Source: Litoreibacter ponti
GTDB taxonomy: Bacteria; Pseudomonadota; Alphaproteobacteria; Rhodobacterales; Rhodobacteraceae
Assembly: GCF_003054285.1 (NCBI RefSeq)
Contig: NZ_QBKS01000002.1
Span: 868,001 to 932,000 of the forward strand
Direction: 5' to 3'
DNA: 64,000 nucleotides
The position numbers were made by a program, and so were the translations under genes. Position 1 is the first letter of the stretch, and each line of letters starts with the position of its first letter. The notes under the pieces were generated by a model, which made no database searches, was not told the origin of the DNA, and saw only the letters and a program-made list of their open reading frames with translations. This document shows, one piece after another, positions 16,542 to 24,739 of the stretch.

Positions 16542-17957
16542 GTGGCATTGTTGGACGAGCTGAAAACCATCGTCGGCGCGGCGCATGTTCTGGTCGATAC
16601 AGATACGGCGAAATACGATCATGACTGGACGGGGAAGTATCAGGCGACGCCAATTGCTGTCGTGCGCCCCTGCTCGACCGAGGAGGTCAGCGCCGTTGTA
16701 AAGGCCTGTGCTGCAACGAAAACTCCCATCGTGCCGGTGTCTGGAAACACCTCCCTTGCGGGCGGCACCTATGGCAAGGACGCGGTGATGGTGTCGATGG
16801 AGCGGATGAACGACATCCGCGAAATCCGCCCCGATGCCCGCATCGCGATCGTCGGCGCTGGCGCGGTTTTGTCGTCGATCCACGAGGCTGCGGATGCCCA
16901 TGATCTGGTCTTTCCACTGACTTTCGGCGCCAAGGGCTCCGCGATGATCGGTGGCGCGCTCAGCACCAATGCGGGCGGCTCGAATGTCGTCAAATACGGC
17001 TCAACCCGCGGGTTGTGTCTGGGATTGGAAGTCGTGCTTCCCGATGGGCAGATCATGAATTTAATGTCGGAATTACATAAGGATAACTCCGGCTATGACC
17101 TGAAGAACCTGATGATTGGGGCAGAGGGCACTTTGGGCTTCATCACCTCTGCGGTGCTGAAGCTTTTTCCGAAACCCCGGGCCTATGCGACCGCGATGGT
17201 GGCCGTTCGCGAGATGGGTGATGCGTTAACACTGCTTAATGACCTGCAAGAGGCCACAGGCGGGTTGGTGGAGGCGTTCGAATACATGGACGCGCTCTAC
17301 ATCTCGGATCATCTGGACATGTATCCCAAAGCCCGCGCGCCGTTCGAGGACCGCCATGAGATCAACATCATGGTCGAGATCGGCGCCACTGCGCCAAACC
17401 TGACCGACCTGCGCGACGACGGCACGTTGCCCCTGACGGAACTTCTGGAAAACACGCTTGGCGCCATGCTGGAAGACGGTCGCGTCCTTGACGCGTCGGT
17501 TGCTCAAAACGAGGCGCAGCGGCGCGAAATGTGGGAGCGGCGCGAAGCGGCAGGCGAGGTGATGCTCATTCGCAAACCTATGATCAACAACGATATTTGC
17601 GTCCCCGTAGACAAGGTCGCCACCTTCTTTGAGCGCATAGACGAGCAGCTGGCAGAGCATGATCCGGGCTCACTGCATACCTCAGTCAGCCACTTGGGCG
17701 ACGGCAATATCCATTTCCTGCTGTTCCCGACCAAAGATGATCCTGCCCATATCGACCGACTGACCGAATTGGTGGAAGACGTGACGCTGGGTCTGGGTGG
17801 AAGCTTCTCTGCAGAGCACGGGATCGGGCTGACCAAAAAGCCGTCTATGGCGCGGCGCAAGGATCGCGTGGCTCTGTCGGTGATGCATGCGGTGAAGGCC
17901 GCGATTGACCCCGATAACATCATGAATCCGGGCAAGGTGCTGCCGCAGGTGAATTAA
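16542..17957 (+). CDS. FAD-binding oxidoreductase, GlcD/D-2-hydroxyacid dehydrogenase type
   Basis: This 471-aa flavoprotein of the VAO/PCMH family oxidises a 2-hydroxy acid such as D-lactate, glycolate or D-2-hydroxyglutarate. The FAD-binding PCMH domain covers about residues 35-215, with PVSGNTSLAGG and GGALSTNAGGSNVVKYGSTR as the dinucleotide-contact blocks. The C-terminal FAD-oxidase domain ends in SFSAEHGIGLTKKPSM, the family signature. HTSVSHLGDGNIHF carries conserved histidines. It starts at a GTG preceded by GAGGGAGAG. It stands alone between the tRNA and the hemC end, so the natural substrate is open. Confidence 0.88.
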   Translation: MALLDELKTIVGAAHVLVDTDTAKYDHDWTGKYQATPIAVVRPCSTEEVSAVVKACAATKTPIVPVSGNTSLAGGTYGKDAVMVSMERMNDIREIRPDARIAIVGAGAVLSSIHEAADAHDLVFPLTFGAKGSAMIGGALSTNAGGSNVVKYGSTRGLCLGLEVVLPDGQIMNLMSELHKDNSGYDLKNLMIGAEGTLGFITSAVLKLFPKPRAYATAMVAVREMGDALTLLNDLQEATGGLVEAFEYMDALYISDHLDMYPKARAPFEDRHEINIMVEIGATAPNLTDLRDDGTLPLTELLENTLGAMLEDGRVLDASVAQNEAQRREMWERREAAGEVMLIRKPMINNDICVPVDKVATFFERIDEQLAEHDPGSLHTSVSHLGDGNIHFLLFPTKDDPAHIDRLTELVEDVTLGLGGSFSAEHGIGLTKKPSMARRKDRVALSVMHAVKAAIDPDNIMNPGKVLPQVN

Positions 17958-17976
17958 ACTAGGTTAAAAATTCGCA

Positions 17977-18030
17977 CTGTCGGATTTGCGTCGGATACCT
18001 GTCGGACTTGCGTCGGGCAAAGTGTCGGAC
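17977..18030. repeat. 22-base tandem repeat, two copies plus a partial third
   Basis: Two 22-base units (17977-17998 and 17999-18020) begin CTGTCGGAYTTGCGTCGG and differ at few positions; a third partial unit (TGTCGGAC) ends at 18030. They lie between the convergent ends of the FAD oxidase gene and hemC. No stem or U-run is evident, so a terminator role is unlikely. Confidence 0.7.
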
Positions 18031-18111
18031 CCGATTGATTTCGCTGAATTTCTTTGGTCCGCCGCTTGGCGCCTCTGCCAGCCCGGGAAAATCGAGAGCT
18101 AAGGCCGGTAT

Positions 18112-19062
18112 TCAGTGCGCACGCCAATCGAAGAAGTTCGCGGGCGCGCGCGCGGTCAGGCGTTCCGCGACGGCGCGGCCCATTTCGGCGGCGTCTTCGA
18201 TGCTCGCGGTCTCGGCGTCCGTCAGCGCCTCTGACCCGTCCGGGCGCAGGATCTCTGCCCTGAATTTCACGGTGCCGCCGTCGAGTTCCGCCAACCCGGC
18301 GATCGGTGTCTCGCACGATCCCTCAAGCGTCGCGAGATAGGCACGTTCGCAGGCGAGGCGCTGGCCCGTGGGCACATCATGAATGGCTTCCAGCATCTCG
18401 GCTGTGCGGCTGTCATCGCCGCGCCGTTCGATCCCGATTGCACCTTGCGCGACCGCGGGCAGCATATCATCCGTCGCTATCCCGTGGGCGGGCACGTCGG
18501 CAAGGTTCAAGCGGTTCAATCCGGCCATCGCAAGGAATGTGCAGCGCGCGATCCCGGCGTCGAGCTTCTTCAGGCGGGTCTGCACATTGCCGCGAAACTC
18601 AACGAGTTTCAGATCGGGACGGCGGTTCAAAAGCTGCGCCCGGCGGCGCAGGGAGGAGGTGCCGACGACGGCCCCCTCTTCCAGCTCGGCAATCGAGGCC
18701 GCCGATCGCGAGACAAATGCATCGCGCACGTCTTCGCGCGGCAGATACGTGTCGAGCAACAATCCACCCGGCTGCTCCACCGGCATGTCCTTCATGGAAT
18801 GCACGGCGATGTCGATCGCGCCGGACAGCAGGTCTTCCTCGATCTCCTTGGTGAACAGGCCCTTGCCGCCGATCTCTTTCAGCGGGCGGTCGAGAACCGC
18901 GTCCCCGGTGGTCTTGATCACGACGATTTCGAACGCCGCCTCGGGCAAGTCGAACGCGGCCATCAACCGCGCGCGGGTCTCATGGGCCTGCGCCAGAGCC
19001 AGCGGCGAGCCGCGGGTGCCGATCTTCAAAGGGGTGGTCGGGGACGGGAGATCAAGTGCCAT
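18112..19062 (-). CDS. hemC: Hydroxymethylbilane synthase (porphobilinogen deaminase)
   Basis: This 316-aa enzyme polymerises four porphobilinogens into hydroxymethylbilane in tetrapyrrole synthesis. The start LKIGTRGSPLALAQAHETR is the family N-terminus, and the dipyrromethane cofactor cysteine is Cys 250 in LEGSCETPIAG. GTSSLRRRAQLLNRRPDL and FRGNVQTRL are also conserved. I chose ATG 19062 (MALDLPSPTTPLKIG). The frame stays open another 50 codons but that part crosses the divergent control region. It is divergent from hemE with a perfect palindrome between them. Confidence 0.96.
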   Translation of the reverse strand: MALDLPSPTTPLKIGTRGSPLALAQAHETRARLMAAFDLPEAAFEIVVIKTTGDAVLDRPLKEIGGKGLFTKEIEEDLLSGAIDIAVHSMKDMPVEQPGGLLLDTYLPREDVRDAFVSRSAASIAELEEGAVVGTSSLRRRAQLLNRRPDLKLVEFRGNVQTRLKKLDAGIARCTFLAMAGLNRLNLADVPAHGIATDDMLPAVAQGAIGIERRGDDSRTAEMLEAIHDVPTGQRLACERAYLATLEGSCETPIAGLAELDGGTVKFRAEILRPDGSEALTDAETASIEDAAEMGRAVAERLTARAPANFFDWRAH

Positions 19063-19080
19063 AATCCAATCCTTAGATGC

Positions 19081-19096
19081 GTCAACTAAAGTTGAC
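19081..19096. promoter_or_regulatory. Perfect palindrome in the hemC/hemE divergent region (candidate operator)
   Basis: GTCAACT and AGTTGAC are exact 7-base inverted repeats around AA (19081-19096). The site is 18 bases upstream of the hemC start and 64 upstream of hemE. TTGACA overlaps its right end (19092-19097) and recurs at 19105-19110. Placement and symmetry suggest a regulator acting on both heme genes. The binding protein is unknown; the sequence is unlike the FNR box TTGAT-N4-ATCAA. Confidence 0.6.
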
Positions 19097-19159
19097 AACC
19101 TTTCTTGACATTCGGGGGGCGAAGACCCGACAAGTATGGGCAAGAGAAGGAAATTTACC

Positions 19160-20197
19160 ATGGCTGCCACCAAGACCATCCTGCGCGCTCTGGCGGGCGA
19201 AACGCTGGACACCCCGCCGATCTGGATGATGCGCCAAGCCGGTCGCTACCTGCCCGAATACCGCGCCACGCGGGCCGAAGCGGGGGATTTCCTGTCGCTG
19301 TGCTATAACTCCGATCTGGCCGCCGAAGTGACCTTGCAGCCGATCCGGCGCTACGGTTTCGACGCCTCGATCCTGTTTGCCGACATCCTGTTGTTGCCGC
19401 AGGCGCTTGGCGCCGATCTGTGGTTCGTCACCGGCGAAGGGCCGCGGCTGTCGACGGTCACGGGGGCCGCAGACTTCGCTAAATTGAAAGGCCCGAGCGA
19501 CGTGCATGAGCACCTCGCCCCGATCTACGAAACCGTGCGCATCCTGCGCCGCGAGCTGCCGGAAGAGACCACGCTGATCGGCTTTGCGGGCGCGCCCTGG
19601 ACCGTCGCCACCTACATGATCGCCGGGCGCGGCACCCCGGATCAGGGCCCTGCTCACGCGCTGAAAGCCGAGGATCGCGAGACGTTCGAGAACGTCATCG
19701 ACCTGCTGACCGACGCGACGATCGAATACCTGTCGATGCAGATCGAGGCGGGCGCAGAGGTGGTCAAGCTATTCGACAGCTGGGCCGGCTCGCTGAAGGG
19801 CGAGGATTTCCGCAAATACGCGCTGGAGCCCGCCAAGACCATCATCTCGGCGCTGAAGGCCCGCCATCCTGACACCCCCATCATCACCTTCCCGCGGGAA
19901 GCGGGGGACAACTATATCGGCTTCGCCAAGGCCACAGGCGCCGATTGCGTCGCGCTCGACAATTCCGTCTCGGCAACATGGGCGGCGGAGCATGTGCAGG
20001 TCGATGGCTGCGTGCAGGGCAACCTTGCCTCGTCGCATATGGTCACCGGCGGCCAGGCGCTCGTTGATGAGACCCGCGCGATTGTCGACGCGTTCTCTGG
20101 AGGGCCACATATCTTCAACCTCGGCCACGGGATCACGCCGGATGCGGACCCCGAAAACGTTCAGTTGATGATCGACACGGTGCGCGCCAAGCGATAG
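19160..20197 (+). CDS. hemE: Uroporphyrinogen decarboxylase
   Basis: This 345-aa enzyme removes the four acetate carboxyls of uroporphyrinogen III to give coproporphyrinogen III. PPIWMMRQAGRYLPEYR near residue 20 is the HemE signature with the catalytic arginines, FADILLLPQALG carries the catalytic Asp, and GFAGAPWTVATYMI is the second signature. The start ATG 19160 is set by AAGGA eight bases upstream. It is divergent from hemC, and hemF lies 1.5 kb further on. Confidence 0.97.
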   Translation: MAATKTILRALAGETLDTPPIWMMRQAGRYLPEYRATRAEAGDFLSLCYNSDLAAEVTLQPIRRYGFDASILFADILLLPQALGADLWFVTGEGPRLSTVTGAADFAKLKGPSDVHEHLAPIYETVRILRRELPEETTLIGFAGAPWTVATYMIAGRGTPDQGPAHALKAEDRETFENVIDLLTDATIEYLSMQIEAGAEVVKLFDSWAGSLKGEDFRKYALEPAKTIISALKARHPDTPIITFPREAGDNYIGFAKATGADCVALDNSVSATWAAEHVQVDGCVQGNLASSHMVTGGQALVDETRAIVDAFSGGPHIFNLGHGITPDADPENVQLMIDTVRAKR

Positions 20198-20251
20198 AGA
20201 CCCTCGCTTTTTCACTGGAACCATTTCGCGCCACCGGCGTACTGTTTTGAC

Positions 20252-21649
20252 ATGTTCATTCGTATGCTCTGGGCGCTGTGCGCCATCTTCGCCCTGTCCC
20301 TGCCCGCCGCAGCCCAAGAGGCCAGCGACGACACGACAACTGTCACCGATCCCGCGCAGTCCGTCTCCGTCGCGCCGGTCGCGCGCGACGAAGAGATCGC
20401 TGAGCGTATTCTGGAGATCATGAAAGCCACCGGCTGGTTCAAGTTTAGCCGGGTTGAGGTGAAAGACGGCATCGTCTTCCTAGACGGCCGCACGAACAGC
20501 GCCGATCACAAGCTGTGGGCGCGAAATCTGGCGGCGCAGACCCAGGACGTGGTGGCAGTCGTCAACCGCATCACCGTCGTGACAGAGGCCAACTGGTCCT
20601 TCGCCCCCGCCCTTGCGGAGATCAAATCCGTCGGCAACCGGGTAGTGACCTCGCTTCCGCTCATCCTGCTCGCGATCATCATCCTGCCGTTTACGTGGTG
20701 GCTTTCGGCGCTGGCGGCCAGAGGGCTGCGCCGCTGGTTCCTCAGCGGGATATCCTCGCCGTTCCTGCGCGATATCGTGGCCCGCGCGATCGCCTTGCCG
20801 ATCTTCCTTCTGGGCCTCTTCGTGGTACTTCAGGTCGCGGGCCTGACGCAGCTGGCCGTGTCCGTCGTCGGCGGCGCGGGGGTCTTGGGCATTGTCGTGG
20901 GCTTCGCCTTTCGCGACATCGCGGAAAACTTCCTCGCCTCGCTGCTTCTGTCGATCCGCCGCCCGTTCCGATCCGGCGACTATATCGAGGTCGCAGGCCT
21001 CGCAGGCTCAGTGCGCTCCATGAACACCCGCTCGACCGTGCTTCTGAGCCCCGAGGGCAACCATATCCAGATCCCCAACGCCACGATCTTCAAAAGCACC
21101 ATCGTCAACTACACCGCCTCCGCCAACCGCCGCGACACGCTGATGGTGGGCATCGGCTACGACGTCTCGATTGCCCGGGCGCAGGCCCTGATCCTCGAGG
21201 TGATCGGGGCGCATGAGGCGGTCCTGAACGAGCCGGAGCCGATGATTCTTGTTGATGATCTGGGCAGCTCGACGGTCAACGTGAAGGCCTATTATTGGGT
21301 CAACGCCCGCGACTTCTCGATCCTGAAGGTGAAATCCGCGCTGCTGCGGCAGGTGACCAAGCGGCTGACCGAAGAAGGGGTCTCCATGCCAGATGACGCG
21401 CGCGAGGTGATCTTCCCGCAAGGTGTCCCAGTGCTGCAGCTCGAAGGGGCCGCCGAGCGCTCCGCCCTCGCACTGGCCAATCAGGAATTCTCCGACGAGA
21501 AGAAAAGCGCCACCGGTCCTCAGGCCACCGCTGCCGAGGTGCATGCGGTGGAGGGCAATCTCGGAAACGAGCAGGTGGAGACCGAACAGGCCACCGCCGA
21601 CGCCTCTATCCCCGAAGACGAAAACGACCTTCTGGCCGAAAAGTCCTGA
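20252..21649 (+). CDS. BON-domain mechanosensitive channel, MscS family
   Basis: This 465-aa membrane protein starts with a signal peptide (about residues 1-22, ending PAAA|QE). A BON domain follows at about 46-110 (EIAERILEIMKATGWFKFSR, then VFLDGRTNSADHK, and VVAVVNRITV). Transmembrane helices begin near 130 and the MscS pore and beta domain follow, with GVLGIVVGFAFRDIAENFLA and IEVAGLAGSVRSMNTRST. The tail is acidic and likely disordered. It would open under membrane tension to release small solutes. A periplasmic BON domain in front of MscS could link the channel to lipid or the cell wall; this is inference. No ribosome-binding site is visible. Confidence 0.88.
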   Translation: MFIRMLWALCAIFALSLPAAAQEASDDTTTVTDPAQSVSVAPVARDEEIAERILEIMKATGWFKFSRVEVKDGIVFLDGRTNSADHKLWARNLAAQTQDVVAVVNRITVVTEANWSFAPALAEIKSVGNRVVTSLPLILLAIIILPFTWWLSALAARGLRRWFLSGISSPFLRDIVARAIALPIFLLGLFVVLQVAGLTQLAVSVVGGAGVLGIVVGFAFRDIAENFLASLLLSIRRPFRSGDYIEVAGLAGSVRSMNTRSTVLLSPEGNHIQIPNATIFKSTIVNYTASANRRDTLMVGIGYDVSIARAQALILEVIGAHEAVLNEPEPMILVDDLGSSTVNVKAYYWVNARDFSILKVKSALLRQVTKRLTEEGVSMPDDAREVIFPQGVPVLQLEGAAERSALALANQEFSDEKKSATGPQATAAEVHAVEGNLGNEQVETEQATADASIPEDENDLLAEKS

Positions 21650-21737
21650 CCGGTTTCAGTGCTTCAAAAATACTCTCAGGGGGCCTGGGGGCCAAATAAC
21701 CCCGGCGGATCGACGCGCCATAAGCGCGGCGACAGGC

Positions 21738-22628
21738 CTAGTACCACTTGGCGACTGGCGGAAGCGACATCAGCACGGCATTCGCGTCATGCCCTGTCTC
21801 CAACCCGAACTTCGTGCCCCGGTCATAAACCAGGTTGTACTCGGCATAGAGCCCGCGGTGCTGCAACTGTTTCTCTTTGTCCGCGTCATCCCAAGGCGCG
21901 TTGCGCCATTTCTCTGTGACGCCGAGGAAAGCCGGCAAGAACGCCCGCCCCACATCCTGCGTGAACGCGAAATCCGCGTCCCAGTCTCCGGTGTTGAGAT
22001 CATCGTAGAAAATGCCGCCGACCCCGCGGGCACGATGGCGATGCGGGACGTAGAAATACTCATCCGCCCATGCCTTGAAGCGCGGGTAGTATTCGGGATC
22101 ATGCTTGTCGCAATGATCTTTCAGGACATTGTGGAAGAACGCGGTGTCCTCGTCGCGCTCGATGCAGGGGTTCAGGTCGGAGCCGCCCCCGAACCACCAC
22201 GCGCCCGGCGTCCAGAACATGCGGGTATTCATGTGCACCGCCGGGGTCTGCGGGTTCTGCATATGCGCCACCAGCGAGATGCCCGAAGCCCAGAAGCGCG
22301 GATCATCTGCCATGCCCGGGACGCCGCGCGCGGCCATCGCCTTTTGCGCGCGCTCGCCCAGCGTGCCGTAGACGGCGGAGACATTGACGCCGACCTTCTC
22401 GAACACGCGACCACCGCGCATCACGCTCATCAACCCGCCACCGGCGTCCGACCCGTCGTCGGAGGTACGTTTGGTCTCCGTAACTTCGAAGCGCCCGGCC
22501 TCGAGCCCCGCGAACGGACCTTCGGTTTGGGTGTCCTCCAGCCCCTCGAACGCGGCAACGATCTCGTCGCGCAGGCTACGGAACCAGGCAGAGGCCTGGG
22601 CTTTCTTGGCATCAAAGTTGATCGTCAC
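21738..22628 (-). CDS. hemF: Oxygen-dependent coproporphyrinogen III oxidase
   Basis: This 296-aa enzyme converts coproporphyrinogen III to protoporphyrinogen IX using O2. Conserved HemF blocks are GGGLMSVMRGGRVFEKVGVN, FWTPGAWWFGGGSDLNPC and RGVGGIFYDDLNTGDWD. The start is a GTG with AGGAC upstream. Length matches the family (about 300). It is separated from hemE by the mechanosensitive channel gene on the other strand. Confidence 0.96.
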   Translation of the reverse strand: MTINFDAKKAQASAWFRSLRDEIVAAFEGLEDTQTEGPFAGLEAGRFEVTETKRTSDDGSDAGGGLMSVMRGGRVFEKVGVNVSAVYGTLGERAQKAMAARGVPGMADDPRFWASGISLVAHMQNPQTPAVHMNTRMFWTPGAWWFGGGSDLNPCIERDEDTAFFHNVLKDHCDKHDPEYYPRFKAWADEYFYVPHRHRARGVGGIFYDDLNTGDWDADFAFTQDVGRAFLPAFLGVTEKWRNAPWDDADKEKQLQHRGLYAEYNLVYDRGTKFGLETGHDANAVLMSLPPVAKWY

Positions 22629-22714
22629 GGAGCTGTCCTGTTTGGTTTACACTATGCTAACACCATGGGCGTAGGCCTGTCACGATCCCTTGCTTGCCGA
22701 ACGGAGGTATAGAT

Positions 22715-23095
22715 ATGCGCCGAGCCCTGTTGCTTCTGATGCTGGCCGCCTGCACCGACCCGCGTCAGGCCTGTCTGAACGCGGCGGTAGAGGATTTGCG
22801 CATTGTGCAGGCGCTCATTGCCGATACCGAAGCCACGATCGAGCGCGGCTATGCCATTCAGACAGAGACCCGCACCGCAATCTACACCAATTTCTGCGTC
22901 GGCACGGGGCGCAGCGATGTGGGCTTCACGTTCTGCAACTATCCCTATCCGGTCACCACCCGCAAACCCGTGGCCGTCGATCTGAATGCCGAGCGGCGCA
23001 AACTGACCTCCTTGCGCCAGAAGGAACGCGAGTTGCGCCGCGACAGCCTACGCGCGCAACAGGCCTGCGAGACGCAATTTCCCACCGGGGCCTGA
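22715..23095 (+). CDS. Small predicted lipoprotein of unknown function
   Basis: This 126-aa protein begins MRRALLLLMLAACTDP, a short lipoprotein signal with lipobox L-A-A-C and Cys 13 as the acylation site. The mature part is helical and charged, with five further cysteines (for example QACLNAA, NFCVGTG, TFCNYPYP) that could form disulfides in the periplasm. GGAGG lies 7 bases before the ATG; a start 21 bases earlier is less likely. I do not recognise a family. It is divergent from hemF and isolated. Confidence 0.7.
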   Translation: MRRALLLLMLAACTDPRQACLNAAVEDLRIVQALIADTEATIERGYAIQTETRTAIYTNFCVGTGRSDVGFTFCNYPYPVTTRKPVAVDLNAERRKLTSLRQKERELRRDSLRAQQACETQFPTGA

Positions 23096-23254
23096 GCCAC
23101 AAATCAATTGTGGCGGGAATGTGGCGCGCGATAGCAGGCTTGGACATCTAGTAGCGCACCTGAACCACACCACTACATCTTGCTTTCCGCCGCCCGAAAT
23201 TTGGGCAAAGCATATGAAAGTAAACTGTTTTCTGAAAATGGCCTTTATGCTAGG

Positions 23255-23279
23255 TTATCCACAATTGCCGGTAACCGGC
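23255..23279. other. Single DnaA-box match followed by a palindrome
   Basis: TTATCCACA (23255-23263) is an exact consensus DnaA box. Four bases after its last T-run neighbour, GCCGGT-A-ACCGGC (23267-23279) is a perfect 6-base dyad. Both lie about 60-80 bases upstream of the DD-carboxypeptidase start in a 239-base non-coding stretch that otherwise shows nothing. A lone box does not make an origin; a regulatory role is possible. Confidence 0.35.
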
Positions 23280-23334
23280 TGAAAAAAACAAAAGGGGCCG
23301 CAACGTCGTCCCCGAGGCAGATTGGGCAGACGTC

Positions 23335-24735
23335 GTGGCATTACGTCTTTTGAATGCAGTCCGTGCAGGGCTGATACTTTGTGTTTTCTCGACATTGGGC
23401 GGGGCGGCTTTCGCGGCCCCCTACGCAGCCATGGTGATGGACGCGCGCACCGGCGAAGTGCTGCATGCGCGCAACGCCGACACGCGGCTCCACCCGGCAT
23501 CCCTGACCAAGATGATGACGCTCTACGTCGCGTTCGAGGCGATCCGCCGGGGCGAGATCACGCTGGACACCAAGGTGAAGATTTCCCGCAAGGCCGCGGC
23601 AGAGCAGCCGTCCAAACTGGGCCTGAAATCCGGCCAGCGCATCGCGCTGCGCTACCTCATTCGCGGCGCGGCGGTGAAATCCGCCAATGACGCGGCCACC
23701 GCCATCGGCGAGGCGATCTCCGGCTCGGAGGCCGCGTTCGCCCGCCGCATGACCAACACCGCCAAGGCCCTTGGCATGACGAAGACCACGTTCAGGAATG
23801 CCCATGGCCTGACCGAGAAAGGCCATATGTCGAGCGCGCGGGACATGACGATCCTCGGCCGCCACATGATCTACGACTACCCGCAATACTATAACCTATT
23901 CTCGCGCCAGACGACCCATGCCGGCGTCAAGCAGGTCTCGAACACGAACCGCCGCCTACTGAATGCCTATCGCGGGGCCGACGGGATCAAGACCGGCTAC
24001 ACCCGCGCTGCGGGCTTCAACCTCGTGGCCTCCGCAGAGCGTGGCAACGAGCGCATCATCGCCACCGTCTTCGGCGGCACCTCCACCGCCGCGCGCAACG
24101 CGCGGGTGGCCGAGCTGCTCGACATGGGCTTCAAGCGCGCACCGTCCCGCGCCAAGCTGCGCAAGCCCCGCCTGCCCGACTACCAAGGCAACACGGTCGA
24201 GCCCAAGGTCATCAAGGTGCAGCCCACCATCACCGCCCGCCGCAAGAGCCCGCGTCCGCTGATGCGCCCGATTATGCCGCCTTCTGCAGATATGCTGATG
24301 GCCATCGTGGAAAGCGTGGACAACAACGTGAGCCAGGCGCGCGAAGAGGTCGCGACCCGCAACGTGGAGACCGCGACCACCGTCACACCGATCCGCAGGC
24401 CGCAAAACATCGTGCAGGCGGCCATCGACACCAGCCTGACGCCCGCCGCCAAACCGAAGGAGCGCCGCGTGATCACGCGGGCCTCGACCTCCGGCGGGCG
24501 GCACTGGTCGATTTCACTGGGCCACTACAACACCCGCAACACCGCAGAACGACTGCTGCTGAAAACCGCGCTGCAAGAGATCGGAACGCTCGACGAGGCG
24601 CTGCGCAAGGTCGTGAACCGTCCGCGCGGATGGCAGGCCAATTTCGTGGGTCTTTCCAAGGAGAAAGCAGCTCAAGCCTGTCAGCGCCTCAGCGCGCGCG
24701 GGCATAGTTGCGAGGTGCGCGGCCCCGGGGCCTGA
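23335..24735 (+). CDS. D-alanyl-D-alanine carboxypeptidase with C-terminal SPOR domain
   Basis: This 466-aa penicillin-binding protein of the S11 family trims the terminal D-Ala of peptidoglycan stem peptides in the periplasm. A signal peptide ends near AAFA|APY (about residue 27). The active-site triad is S56-L-T-K59, S116-A-N118 and K219-T-G. After a basic proline-rich linker (about 250-385), the last 80 residues (RHWSISLGHYNTRNTAERLL onward) form a SPOR domain that would bind denuded septal glycan. The start is a GTG. SPOR-tagged DD-carboxypeptidases are known in alphaproteobacteria and imply action at the division site. Confidence 0.92.
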   Translation: MALRLLNAVRAGLILCVFSTLGGAAFAAPYAAMVMDARTGEVLHARNADTRLHPASLTKMMTLYVAFEAIRRGEITLDTKVKISRKAAAEQPSKLGLKSGQRIALRYLIRGAAVKSANDAATAIGEAISGSEAAFARRMTNTAKALGMTKTTFRNAHGLTEKGHMSSARDMTILGRHMIYDYPQYYNLFSRQTTHAGVKQVSNTNRRLLNAYRGADGIKTGYTRAAGFNLVASAERGNERIIATVFGGTSTAARNARVAELLDMGFKRAPSRAKLRKPRLPDYQGNTVEPKVIKVQPTITARRKSPRPLMRPIMPPSADMLMAIVESVDNNVSQAREEVATRNVETATTVTPIRRPQNIVQAAIDTSLTPAAKPKERRVITRASTSGGRHWSISLGHYNTRNTAERLLLKTALQEIGTLDEALRKVVNRPRGWQANFVGLSKEKAAQACQRLSARGHSCEVRGPGA

Positions 24736-24739
24736 CGCG

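Noticed and set aside
23096..23334. Possible replication origin at the DnaA box
   Set aside because: Only one box is present, with no AT-rich unwinding element and no parA, repABC or dnaA gene nearby.
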